From the NCBI GenBank assembly GCA_943735955.1, contig OX030960.1:5558535-5622534 (forward strand): a stretch of DNA of 64,000 bases, read 5' to 3'. A program made the position numbers and the translations under genes. Position 1 is the stretch's first letter, and each line of letters starts with the position of its first letter. Shown in pieces: positions 1 to 12,092 of the stretch. Source of the stretch: Piscicola geometra. Taxonomy: Eukaryota > Annelida > Clitellata > Hirudinida > Piscicolidae. Below the pieces are notes generated by a model that was not told where the DNA came from, did not search any database, and saw only the letters and a list, made by a program, of their open reading frames with translations.

Positions 1-144
1 TTTCTGAATGGCAAACGCACACACGTTTTGAAAGTTTAAAGGTGGCTAAGTGAGCGAGGGTGTCAAGGTATGTGGCGTAATAGGTGCTCCATGATGGTTA
101 GTGTTGATGGGAGAATGGTGTTGATGGCGTTGTTAAGGCTAATT

Positions 145-209
145 CATTGCCACAGCATTGCCACAGCATTGCCACAGCATTGGCACAGCATTGGCACAGC
201 ATTGGCACA
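145..209. repeat. 11-bp tandem repeat, about 6 copies
   Basis: The unit CATTGCCACAG repeats about three times, then changes to CATTGGCACAG for about three more. The single C/G change splits the array into two homogeneous halves, as expected from local slippage or duplication. Confidence 0.9.
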
Positions 210-400
210 CTGAAGCGAGGAAAGAAGAATGCACCAGAGCAGCATGATTGCTGGGCGGAGCAATGAAGAGGTCGTCTGAGGAGGCTTCAGAAGTTTTTTG
301 TCTCTCTCACTGCCCGCCATGCTACTTATACTTAGATAAGAAAAGACTTTCTGGATGTTATTAATTTATCGGTGTGTGTTTTTGTGTTTGTGTGTGTGTG

Positions 401-914
<514 letters not shown>

Positions 915-1628
915 TGTGTGTTTTTGGACGTGTATTTATGAACAAACACATCTCTAAACACATTAGATCATTGAATTGATGGCGAAAGACTGTCACTCTT
1001 GGACGATAAACTGGCTGTCGAATATAAAAACAACTTACAGCCAATTATAGCCATCGTTGTTCCAACCTTTAACATAAGATACCTCTTGTCTATCCCTTAT
1101 GACATCGGTTAATCCATTAGTTCAAAGAAATAACTTTTTTCATTTGAGAGTTTTAGTTTTCTCATTCTCAGCTATGAAACTGTCCAAAAAATGTAGCTTT
1201 CCTATTAAAAAAGTATCACTTGAATTCTTTTTCTTGATCAATTTTGCGCAATCCTTCATAGTCTGCAAGGGTCGACATTCCTTCACTGCAGCCCGAGAAG
1301 CCTTCTATGATCTGAGAGATTTTCCGACTGTGGATTGCGAAACCCCTTGAAGGGTTAGGCTCGGAACGCTTAATCTATCAGAAACAATTACATGAGATAG
1401 GAATTTCTCACAAAAACGATTCTTTTCTACAAAAATGTTAATTGTCAAGATAAACGAAATTATTGATGATACCGCATACAAAAAACAGGTAATTGCGAAA
1501 TAGATTATTCATAAAACTGAAAATAGATTCCACATTCCAATGAGAATATTTTACTAAAATTCTCCATGGGCTTTAGGGCCGACGAAGCGGGTTTCATTGC
1601 CGGCTTTGCATCCCCTTCGTCGTTGGGG

Positions 1629-1901
1629 AGCAGGGATGGCTTAGATCGCAGACGTCGGACTTGCAACTTAAGGTCGCTAGTTCGAATCCCTGACAAGCAA
1701 CCGTGAACTATCATATATACCTAGTGTATATTATGTGTATATACCTAGTATATATGATGTGGTGTTAGCGACGTATGCATTGAAAGATGTGTACGTTCGT
1801 TGGAGTGGCGTTCTGGCGCATAAGAACCAAGGAACATTTGTAACATGGCCTGCGTCTGTCAGGCTGTGAGTAATATAGACTATAAATAAATACAAAGTCA
1901 G
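1629..1901 (+). mobile_element. tRNA-derived SINE, family A, copy 1
   Basis: The head reads like a tRNA gene, with an A-box-like GGATGGCTTAG and a B-box GTTCGAATCCC. A near-palindromic core follows (CATATATACCTAGTGTATAT region), then a body sharing long stretches with the copy at 14739-14985, including GACGTATGCATTGA and GCGTCTGTCAGGCTGTGA. It ends in an A/T-rich tail. This copy has an extra piece of the core (about 1725-1750). The tRNA-like part is too diverged to be a working tRNA. Confidence 0.8.
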
Positions 1902-2830
1902 ACAGACAGGCGGTTTTCTCGATGGAGGTCATTGCTCAAACGAATGTTCAAGACGCTCATAAAATAGATGCGGTTCTGAAGAAGTTAATTTAAAACTTTA
2001 AAATAGCGATTTTTTTTAACAAAGAGACCGACTTTCAATGAAATAGTCTCATGTAAAAAGAATTACTAATTTAAATGTTAAAAAGGAATTGATGGATGCT
2101 CGTGAAAGTTTATAGAGAATTAATCGTATTTACTTTCTTGAATGAAGTTTGTATCAGGAAGAAAGAGTTGTGGATTGATTAAATACAATTTAAGATATTA
2201 TTTAGGTTGAGATGGGCTTAGGGAAAAATGCTTAATTGGCAATCGTATAAATAGAAAACCATGCAAAATTATGGCTTCTGGGTGCTTTCACATTACGTAA
2301 ATCTTGAAGTGGTATATCAATCTCATTATCAGCACCAAGAAACTTTTAGAATATCACCTAACTATTTTATTTGTATATGTATCTTAACTACATGTGTTTA
2401 TTTTATGGCATAAAGCGTAGAAAATAACGTACAAATTGCAATCATTTTCAAAGATTGACGCCTTTCAAAGCCAAATGGCATGTAGTGCTTTTCTTTGTAC
2501 TTCACTTGAAAAGAGTTTTGTCTATTTTATTTCAAAAAATAAAACTTTGAACCTGTTGCGAATAAATAAATTATAAAGACGTTTGAAGGAGTCAGTGCTG
2601 GTGTTCAAATTGCGAAAAAAGTGGAATTGAATCGTAGATATATATAATATAATATATAAATAAATTGACTGTATGCACATTAAGTAAGGAACGCGTGTAA
2701 TATACAAATATCAAATGTACGAATGAGGAAGCACTTGCGATTTATGAAGTGGAGAAATATATGAAAAGATAAGATTAGAGACGACTTTCAGGGGTTTGCA
2801 AAATATCATCAGTTGCAATACGCTTGAAGG

Positions 2831-3742
2831 TCAGTTATCACCGTGGCCAGGAGAGATTTTAGGAAAGGATTTGTGTAGTTTTTCAGTGATGAAAATGATG
2901 TCTTGGTCAGTGCCATGTGATTTCCGAGCTTTGTCCAATGCCTTGGAGCAGACAGACCTTCTGCTGGACTTCTCAGGGTTTAAGTAGAGGATCTTGCTGC
3001 CGTCCTCACTACAGCCAGTGAGGACTATGAAGTGACCCTGGTACTGACTGCGAGATCGGAAGATAAAGGGAAAACATGCAGTGAGATTGGAGTGCTGAGT
3101 CTTGAGAAGGGACCAGTTGACTAGAATGATGATGGGCCGAAGGGTTTTCAGGTGGCTTATAATGTCACTCATGCTGACTGTCTTCTTCTCACATTTAATG
3201 CCCACCTTCTTGGCTTGATTGAAAAGACGCTCGACCCGACTAGCATCCTCATCATAGTACTCTTTGTAGAAGGGCTCATTGACATAGGTTTTATCGACTC
3301 CGAGGGTGATGGTGTAGAAGATGTGTCCTATGTTGTAGTGCTTGAGGATGTAGCAAAGGTCAATCGTCCAGATGCTGGTGTTCAACTCTAGAGCTGAGCA
3401 GATGGTTTCCAGATTCTTGTAGTTGGCGTTGTATGCTTTCAGCACCATTTTCACACATGCCAGTCCACAGTCCCACGAGTTGCACTGTTTGATAGACTCG
3501 ATTTTCACTTCGAATCTGCTATCTGCTTTCTCTACCTTATCTCCTTTATCTCCTTTGTTACTATTGTTGTTTACTCCAGTCATTGAGTCATCATTTTCTT
3601 CCACACTGTTTGCTTCATTCTCTTGATTACTACTATTTTCTTCTTCTTGCAGGTTATTTACTTTTTCTTCAGCATCTTTATCTTGCTCAAGTTGGTTATT
3701 ATTATGAAAAATTTCTTCAGCCATTTTATTTTTAGATTTCAT
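2831..3742 (-). CDS. GUCD1: GUCD1-like protein (guanylyl cyclase domain-containing 1)
   Basis: One uninterrupted reading frame of about 303 residues, with ATGs at 3742 and 3724. The open frame extends to 3772 without an ATG, and TTAG just above could be a splice acceptor, so an upstream exon is possible. The first 70 or so residues are acidic and Asn/Glu/Lys-rich. The rest matches the GUCD1 family (Pfam guanylylate_cyc_2, papain-like C39 fold): CNSWDCGLACVKMVL with the conserved Cys, then TSIWTIDLCYIL, TLGVDKTY, YQGHFIVLTG with the conserved His, and YGTD-like HGTDQDIIF near the end. Vertebrate GUCD1 is about 240 residues and of unclear biochemical role. Lacking introns is unusual beside the intron-rich neighbours. 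Family assignment is firm; the start codon is less so. Confidence 0.88.
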   Translation of the reverse strand: MKSKNKMAEEIFHNNNQLEQDKDAEEKVNNLQEEENSSNQENEANSVEENDDSMTGVNNNSNKGDKGDKVEKADSRFEVKIESIKQCNSWDCGLACVKMVLKAYNANYKNLETICSALELNTSIWTIDLCYILKHYNIGHIFYTITLGVDKTYVNEPFYKEYYDEDASRVERLFNQAKKVGIKCEKKTVSMSDIISHLKTLRPIIILVNWSLLKTQHSNLTACFPFIFRSRSQYQGHFIVLTGCSEDGSKILYLNPEKSSRRSVCSKALDKARKSHGTDQDIIFITEKLHKSFPKISPGHGDN

Positions 3743-6700
3743 AAAAGCTTTCTTTTCATTGGCTTGATTCAATATTCCTAATATGTTTGTAAGTACACTG
3801 AAAAAACATCAAATGGGTTTCTAGTTAATTTAATTAAATAGTTTCAAATATTCAAATAATCTTTTAAAGGCATTACACACGCCTTATTTAAAGGATATAA
3901 AATCACCGACCGGATAAAATTGCATTGTTGTTAAAACCTAAATCCGTGTAAAATGTTCAAAAGTTACGAAATAAAAATATTTAAATGACGTCATTTAAAA
4001 CGTTAAATTTAATTAAAGCGTTAAATTTTATTTAAACTTTTAAATATTCGCATTAAATAAATAATTTCTATAAAATTGTCCATCAAACTTTCAATCAATA
4101 ATTTGTCAAAAAGATTTGCTTAAGCAATTATTAAAATTATTTTAAAATTCGAGTTTAAATATTTGCTTGCAAGTGTGTTTTAGAATTAAGGTTTTAAATT
4201 GTTTAAATTAAATATCTTTGAGTCAATAAAGGTTTTGTTGAGCTTATCCTCATGAGAACGTGACAGAAAAAAAGCTGAATTGATTCGCCTAGAACTTTCT
4301 TATTTATTAAAAAAAATAAAATATTCAAAAACATAAATTTTGAAAATTAACTTAAAACCTCAATTCTCAGATTCAACTCTAATAGTCGAGTTTTAAAAGT
4401 TTTAGATGCGCGCGTTCTAGTCATATCAATATAACTACAATTCTTTAAAAAATTAATATTTTAAGATGCAAAAAAATATTTAAATTGTAAATATATTTTT
4501 GAAATAAATTTTTAAAACCGAAAAAGTATTTTGAAGACTGGCTCTTTTGGCTTGTTAATTGTTTAGGATAAGGTTTCTTATGAGCACAATTGTTTTCATA
4601 AGCATAAGAACTTAAACCAGTATTCATAGAAACAAACTTTTTAAAATGTAAGTCTCTCGCTTACTAACTGTTGCTTTGAGTTCAACCTATAGCATTTTAC
4701 ACTTTATATACTTTATGGACGCTTCTTCGGAAATTTATATAGTCGTATGCTGATGGAATGCAGATTGTTTCTGGTTTTAATGAAAACTTCAAAAACTTTT
4801 GGAAATTATTTAGTACAAAGGCGGTCAAAAATCTAGATTCTATTGTAAGCTTAAAAATAGATAATTATAAAGAAATTAATTAATATAATTGAAAAAATAT
4901 AGATTGTTAGAAAAAAATAAGCATAAAACAAAAGTAAAAATTGAAGCCAAATGCTATTCTTTTCTTCCACCAAGAGTTACTATATATAATAAAGCTGGAA
5001 AAAAACAAACATTTCTCAGAAAGATTGTTCCAATATGGGTTGCTTTATCATTTTGATAGTATTTCCTTTTCCTTTTTAATTTATTACTTTTTAATTCACA
5101 GATTTGTTTTTATTTCATTTGTAAAAATCATTAAATTGACGCCATTTCAATTATTTTTGGTATAGCTGTACAGACAAATTTGATTTAATGGTGATTATCA
5201 GTCTGCAGCCTTTGACATACAAATGCGTGGTCGATACACTTATCCTCCGTGTAATTGAATATAATACCGACAAATTGGTTTGCTTGTTTTGCTTGTTTTT
5301 GCGACGCTAGAATACTAAATCTTATCTATCGACACGCGCCATTTACTCCTCCTTAAATCTTCATCGGCCTATTCACGCAGCCCTTCCACTCCCACTCGCT
5401 AATCGAACAAGCAACAGTCATAAACGCTCATAAACGCGACGGTTTTGCGGCAAATTCGTTTCTTGTGGCGGCAGCGGCAGCAAGCGCACATGTGAGTAAG
5501 CTTCCGAACACACGAGTTGACGTGCCGTGAGAGGAAATTCTTGGTTGTCGCCTATATCTTTCTGCGTCATTATTTTTATTTCAATAGGCTTCCTACATTA
5601 TTTTCGCCCGTGTTTGATCGTATAAAGCGTTTGCATGATTTATAATGATTTATTCACATAATTTTCATCAAATCCGTCTCATATTTATCATTGATGAATA
5701 ATTAATAAAGACGTGATTTAACTAATGGAGTGAGCAGACAACTCAATCATTTACAGCCATTCTCTGTATGCAGAGCAATTCGGATGATGCTGAATGGTGA
5801 GCACATTGGCGCATCTTAATTAACTCTACTGAAAATAATGGCCATACACCAGTATGTTGTCATGAGACGCTCATGAGTTTTGTAGCAGCCGCCACAAGCA
5901 CTTCTAGCGGCTCTCTTCTCAATGAATAATGACCATCTCTTACACGTGATGGCGTCATCAAGCGGCGGAAGGAAATGCTTCAAAAGGAGATAAAAGTTAA
6001 TCGCGATTAAATACATTTTCACTACGGTCTGTTTATGTTTGCATCAGTCCATTGTATGAGAGTGAATAATTTGAGAAGCTTTTCTAAAAAATAATTCATA
6101 ATAGAAGTGCCAGACTTTTAAACAGTTTTCGTATTTTTTCTTTGCTGCCATAATATTTATTGGCAGTTTTTTATCTGGAACGCTTTGAGCGTTTCTCGAT
6201 ATATTATCACATATTTGAAAACCTATAAGAACATATTTGAGTATTTAAAAATAATGATGTTGCTTGTAATTTATTGCATTGCATATGTTCCTTCAAATTC
6301 CATTGTTTGGTTTTGCTTTAATCTTTATTTTTTTACTTTTCTAAAATAATATCAAAAGATTTTATTATTTTTTTAATAAGAGATAAAACATCTTAGCTGG
6401 AATAAAGACTATAAACGATGCTAATGAACATCTCAAAAATCGGACTAGAAAAGAACTTGGAAAAAATAAATATATGAAAAACTTTTAGAAAATAATATTT
6501 ACTTTGAAACAAATTCCGATTCAATAAATACCTTTACAAAATAAATGGTGCAACTAGTTTGACTGACGGCACTTTGAGGTTTAAAACTAAAACTTTTAAG
6601 GGATTTCAGAGCGCACTTAAATTAATTTAAATTAGATTGAATCTTTAACTCCTGCAAATCAATTATTCAAATTGAGAATGTCAATGATGTCGTCATGGCG

Positions 6701-8474
6701 ACGCCTCATTGGGCTTTTGCACATATGTCCGTCTAATTGATTTATCGACCCTCCCTTCATTAAACATACAATGTTGACATTTATTAATAAGGCATAAAAT
6801 CGAGAGTTTGACAAAAATGGCGAAACAGCCTTGGAGTTTCAGCGGGTGCGTAATGGAAGAGAAGCGGTAAAAAGCGGGAAGGAAGTAGTTGGAGAAAGTG
6901 CTTGCATTTTTGATGATGAAAAGAATTGTTTTAGAAAAAAGAAAAATAACGATAATTGACTATAAAACCGAAATCATTCACTCAACCTTGAATGTTGACA
7001 GGGATAGAAAATATTAAGTTTCACAAAAATAATTTTATAGGCAGACAATTTAATTGGGTGTATCAATTTTTAAGGTTTTTTACATTTAGATTCATTTCAC
7101 CATATTTTTTATCACATTTTGGTAAAAAGACTTACTTTTTTACCTCTCTATCCCACTTTGAAAATCTTTCCTTTCACTTATGAATAAATTGATTTTAAAT
7201 TGGTTAAAGAATGGTTTTTTCTATCTTATTTAAAATTTGTTTTTTTTTTGTTTAAAAAACTGGCGCGCCTAATACATGGTGTTTTACGCTACATTAAATA
7301 ATCCTAATCGCCTCCAGATAATCACACTTCTAATGTCAGGGCAGAGTTTTCTCAAGTCTTTTAACTCTAGTGCTTTAAAAAAAAGTTAAATAGTTCCTTC
7401 TTTTGTTTTTGACATTTTTCAGCTCATTTACGGTCAGAATTGTTTGCAGGCTATTGGAAAAGGCTCAATGCATTAACGAGAGTGTGTCGATGAAACGAAG
7501 AGGATTAGCTAATATGCATTTGATGTTTTGTTGTTTTAGGTATAATTTGATGACACACTTTTGTGGATCAATAAATCACTAAACATACGTTAATTAGAGC
7601 ATCAAAAATTTTTAACTAAGCAAACATTCAAGTTAGAAACAAGACTGAAGAGAAATAAAGTCAAAAGCAAAAAAAAAGAACAAAATTGTTTTATTTTTGA
7701 CCGTGTTGCCATAGCAATTCCGCAATAAGTCATGGCTTAAACACCAGTTTCCACCATCTGTTTAAATAATAAACTTGCTTCATAAAGTAAGGCAGAGTTT
7801 GGCAAAGCAGGGCACCATATCGTTAATCCGTTAAAACAATATTAATGAAGTCGACATTTTCGTGAACCGTTTAACTTTTATTTTAACGTTGAAGACCATT
7901 AATGGACTGATTTTCTTCTGATCAAGTATACTTCCGTTAATCTGTTAATCTATGCGGTAACTGTAATTTTATAAAACTTTTCATTCATTTTCTATTGAGA
8001 TTAAGTGTGCTTACGCATGAGTTCAAGATGTATTATAAATGTTTAAAAGATTGAATAGATGCGTCTTAATCAACCAGATATTTATGTCTCGCCACAGACT
8101 GAAAAGCTTTCTATTGAGGGTCAAAACACTGAGGTTGCAAATGTTAGTGCCATTTGAATTCAAAAGCCATGGCTTCACCTGAATTAATACTTTTTGTTTT
8201 AACCAAAGAAGGAGACAAGTTGATCTTAGACTGCAGGCTTTGCTTTACACTTAATGCGCACAAGTTTCGCCTCTACTGGTTAGATAAGGATGAAAACACC
8301 AAAGTTGAAAATCATAGAAAGTAAGGTCAAAAGGCCACGAGAGAACAGTCGGAAGAAATAACCAGCAACCGTAGGGACAGAACCAATTAGGAAGAAGTGG
8401 ATGACTTCTTCAGACTCGTCCAGTCATGCGACACAGCCAAAAAAGCAGAGAAAGCCACAGGTATTAACTGAAAT

Positions 8475-8620
8475 TTCTTACGGTTAAACCGTTAACGAAG
8501 TTTACGTTTTAGTAACCAAAAAACAGTTAACAAAGTTAAAGTTTTAGTTAACTATAAAAACGGTTAACGAAGATAACGTTTTGATTAACGAAAAACAGTT
8601 AATGAAGTTAATTTTTTTAT
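8475..8620. repeat. GTTAAC-rich tandem array, about 4 units of 35 bp
   Basis: Each unit pairs GTTAACGAAGTTAACGTTTT-like sequence with an A-rich spacer. The units differ by point changes. Related GTTAA words occur upstream at 7815-7870. Such subterminal TTAACG repeats are known from hAT-type DNA transposons, so 7.8-8.6 kb may be a decayed non-autonomous element. I cannot see its ends. Confidence 0.6.
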
Positions 8621-9524
8621 AAAAAAGTGCAAACGTTTGGAATGTAGTTTTAGTTTTCTGCCCAGACCCTCTAAATCACGCATCAACCATGACATGAGGC
8701 TCATAAACGAACATCACATCAAATCCTTATCTAGAAACTGATTTACTTCCCACAAGCTAATCTTTTAGCATTGCAATGATGGCTCGGAAGATTTTCAAGG
8801 ATGCCACACAAGTTTGCACTTTCCTCGGAACTAGACTAATTAATTTTTCCATATTACAAGACAAATCGTTTGATTAAATGGAGTCAACCCAGAGAGCTCG
8901 TTAGCCTAATTATCAAAAGTGGCTATAACTCAAAAAAGTCTTAAAATTGTTTCTCATAAACTTGAAAGTTTCAAAAGTGCCTCAAAGTAAGGAGCTCACT
9001 GAATTAGAGAGGCGATGAAGGAAGAAAGAAAGCTGCGGTCAGCGACGCAAAGCATTCTTCATGCTTAATTAAGAACACCACCACGTCTGCTCCCAATTAC
9101 TGCCTTCGTCACATCACTATTCAAACTGCTACCTTCACTTTATAATTCTTCTCTGCATATTAAATGTACAGTTCGAAGGAGCTTATGAATTTCAATGATA
9201 TTCTACTACAAAATAACAAGATAATGAACTTTTACTATGAAAGCACTTTGGGGGTTCAATGAATATTTGACTGAATGATGCAATTTCTGAAACCCTTTTC
9301 GTCCCTGCTCCCAATGCCCTGGCTGACATTCAAAACCATCTGCATTAAGACATAAAAATATAAAATAAACAATATTTTCGTTTTTAAATGTGCTTCGATT
9401 AATTTCGATTCTTAAAATTGAATTCAATAACAAATAACCATAAGAAGCACAAAAAGAAAAATCCTTAAAAGGAAAATGGCTCCAATCGTGCCTGTTTAAT
9501 TGTCCAGAAAGCCATTGCTGTAAA

Positions 9525-9713
9525 AAATGTCCGTTTTGTATAGCGCCCGGGCACGCAACTGAAGCGCCACTCACACGACATAAGTCGTGAATCACCGCAT
9601 CATATACACTAGGTATATGATAGCTCACGGTTGGCTGTACAGGGATTCGAACTGGCGACCTTTAAGTTGCAGGTCTAACGACTTACCATCTATGCCAACC
9701 CGCTCGCTGTGAG
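9525..9713 (-). mobile_element. tRNA-derived SINE, family A, variant 3' end
   Basis: Read on the minus strand: a tRNA-like head with GTTCGAATCCCTG, then the same core (TATCATATACCTAGTGTATA) as the other family-A copies. After the core it switches to a different 3' end (GTGAGTGGCGCTTCAG, then CCCGGGCGCTAT). A second piece of that alternative end lies at 16538-16580. This suggests two SINE subfamilies sharing a head. Confidence 0.75.
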
Positions 9714-10261
9714 CTGAAGGCACCTCTAGAAGTTGCATCAGATAGATTGTCCCCTTTTTCAAAAACTGATGTAACCAATCTTGGCAACTCAGCCCGAGTT
9801 CAAACAATTATACTTAATTGCGAAACCACACAAGCATGAAAAAAGTCGTCAAACGGATTGGCAATTGCCTAATGACTAGGCAAAAACATTTATGCGAAAT
9901 AACTTGTCGTATATTTTCCGTAATTCTTTAAATAATGATTTATGAAGCAATACAAGGCGATGTGTTGTGCACGGGATAAATAAAAATATGCCTAGAATCG
10001 CTTGTTTTACAGCCTTCATTCCGAGTATTACTCTTTAGTGGATAATCTAGTCGAGAAATATGACGGCCTTGGTTTGTTTCGGCAGTGTGCTCTGAGCTGC
10101 GGTGCATGTAGAAGTGATGTTGTTGTGGCGTCAGCATTCATTCTAGATTTATCTTCTCTTGCAAACACCGCGTTTCAGATACAAACAGTGTTTTTTTTTA
10201 CTTTGAAAATGTTTCAAGATATTTTAAATAAACAATAAATAAATAAAGAATTTTTTTTTAA

Positions 10262-10340
10262 ATTGTCTATAACCGAGAAGTCTTGAAGCTCGTTCGGGTT
10301 TACGCCTCGTTAATAATATTCGTCGTTGTATTGTATTCTA
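10262..10340 (+). mobile_element. SINE tail fragment, shared-tail family
   Basis: It carries AACCGAGAAGTCTTGAAGC, CGTTCGGGTTTACGCC, then TTAATAATATTCGTCG. The same block recurs with small changes at 22618-22700 and 33601-33690, and more distantly at the end of the SINE at 61618-61795. Confidence 0.6.
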
Positions 10341-10652
10341 TTAAACCAACATGTTAGGTTGTTTGATTCATTTCAAGATATGGAACGCGTTTTATCGCTG
10401 TTAAGATTTACATGATGAGTTTTATTTTTTGGTGATAATAAACTTTTCATCTCTTAGATAGATTAATAGTTTCAAAGAAACGTAACCAACCTGTGAGGTT
10501 TTATTGTTTTTCAACTCGTTAGAGTAAGACTCTGAATTTATTTCCCAAGTATACAAAATATTTTTTCAAGCAAAGAAGGCCGTTGGCCTTGAAATTATGA
10601 TCTGCAATTGACGATGTTTGAAGACTGCTTTGTGCCAAGGTTTTTTTTGCAG

Positions 10653-10850
10653 AAACTTAACTAGATTCCAACTCAACCAACTAAAATAAAACTCAACAAG
10701 CCTCCGACAAAACTCTCTCTAGCAACGTTCCAAGGCTTTATAACTTGCGCCAAAGAGGTCTTGAAGAAGAACAAATGAATAGCACTATTACGAGGAGAGG
10801 TGCACTGACCAATGCCAACTTTTGCCTCGATTAATCTGCACCCACACGCG
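10653..10850 (+). other. Possible non-coding exon
   Basis: A run of T followed by GCAG at the left and GCG|GTAAGC at the right make textbook acceptor and donor sites 198 bp apart on the plus strand. All three plus frames contain stops within it. It could be an untranslated or lncRNA exon, or a chance pairing of motifs. Confidence 0.25.
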
Positions 10851-12092
10851 GTAAGCATGAAAGACAGCAATTAGATAACAGCGAAAACACATCTCTTATA
10901 TAAGCCATCCTACCCTCGCTCACATATTCATCTCCAACTCTCTTTTCTCTAGTTCACATTGAACTCAATTTTTCTTTTACGCTTTCTACTTAGTATGCGA
11001 GATTTATCCTAATTTTTTTATTCTTTCCATATTTTCTTTCCCTTCACCACTTCCTATCTTGTTTTTAACATGAAAAAATATTTTTAATTTAAGCCTTTTT
11101 AATCCAAAAACGATTTTTATATAGAAAATGTGTTTTAAAAACAAAAACCACACCTCTTATAATCAAGGAACGATTTTTATATAAAAAAAATATATTATAA
11201 AAACTACAAGCACACCACGACAGCGTTTTCATTTTATTTACTCATTCGGAACTCACTGCATCCTTCGCAAAGGGAGGGAAAGTATGTTTGCTGCTCCAAC
11301 AAGTCTCAACTGCATGGTGATTTAATGCTGTTTGCGCTACTGATGACGCCATATACATTACTTCCTCAAACACACATGACACTCTCGAGAGACTGCTTTC
11401 TTGTTGTCTTGCTGAAAAATAAACTTTGATTCGGTGAAAAATGTTGGAAGATACGAACATCAATGTTAAGAGATATTATTATTTAAAAAAATATATTTAA
11501 AAGCTACATCCTCACCGATTTAACTATCTTTTAATATTATAAGCCGATTATTTTTAAAATCTTTTATTCAAGAAGTTATTTAAATTTCCAATATTCCACC
11601 AACAGTCTACAAAACTCCTCCCTCGAGACTCTTGCCTTGTCTTTCCTACGACTTTGAGTGGCGGGGGAGATGCAAATTGCCGCTATCGCATCTATAATTA
11701 TATATGAGACAACCAAAAATGGACTATACAATTAATGAAGATTTGATTCAAAAGACTGAATTCCCATTTTTAATAGTTTGCCCATATAAAATACAGAAAT
11801 AAAATGTTCAAAAAAACTTCGTAATTATTATTCTAAACGATTTCGAAATAAGATAGAACATTTTGCAGTAGAATCACCTAGATATTTACTAAAACAGATT
11901 TATGTGACACCCCATTATCCTTATTTAAGTACGACCCCCTATTTACATGCTATTCCACCTCTAAGACCATCGGTGTGCTGCTATGTACAACGCGCTTACA
12001 ACGACAGATTCCTACAGAAATAGATTTACAATAGAGAACTAAAACTCCTAGGTTTAAGTTACAATTTCAAGCGATCCGTTCTAAACTCCTTC

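Larger units (their letters stand above)
3743..12092. other. Intergenic region, mostly AT-rich
   Basis: No protein gene can be supported. The region contains a GTTAAC-rich array (8475-8620), a minus-strand SINE (9525-9713), a SINE-tail fragment (10262-10340) and a possible non-coding exon (10653-10850). A GC-richer stretch at about 5330-5510 ends in a donor-like CACATGTGAGTAAG and might be a promoter or first exon, but nothing downstream can be joined to it. Around 7262-7292 a short motif (CCTAATACATGGTG) resembles the transposon-end-like sequence at 18565. Confidence 0.5.

Noticed and set aside
1240..1345. A minus-strand exon with ATAD3-like end (IIEGFSG)
   Set aside because: Similarity covers only a few residues, with no neighbouring exons; probably chance.
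11242..11463. A minus-strand 73-codon frame with an internal acceptor and AATAAA after its stop
   Set aside because: It looks a little like a last exon, but no upstream exons or homology could be found.
11576..11694. A minus-strand short frame after a TAG acceptor (SREEFCRLLVEYWKFK end)
   Set aside because: Too short, no family recognised, no partner exons.
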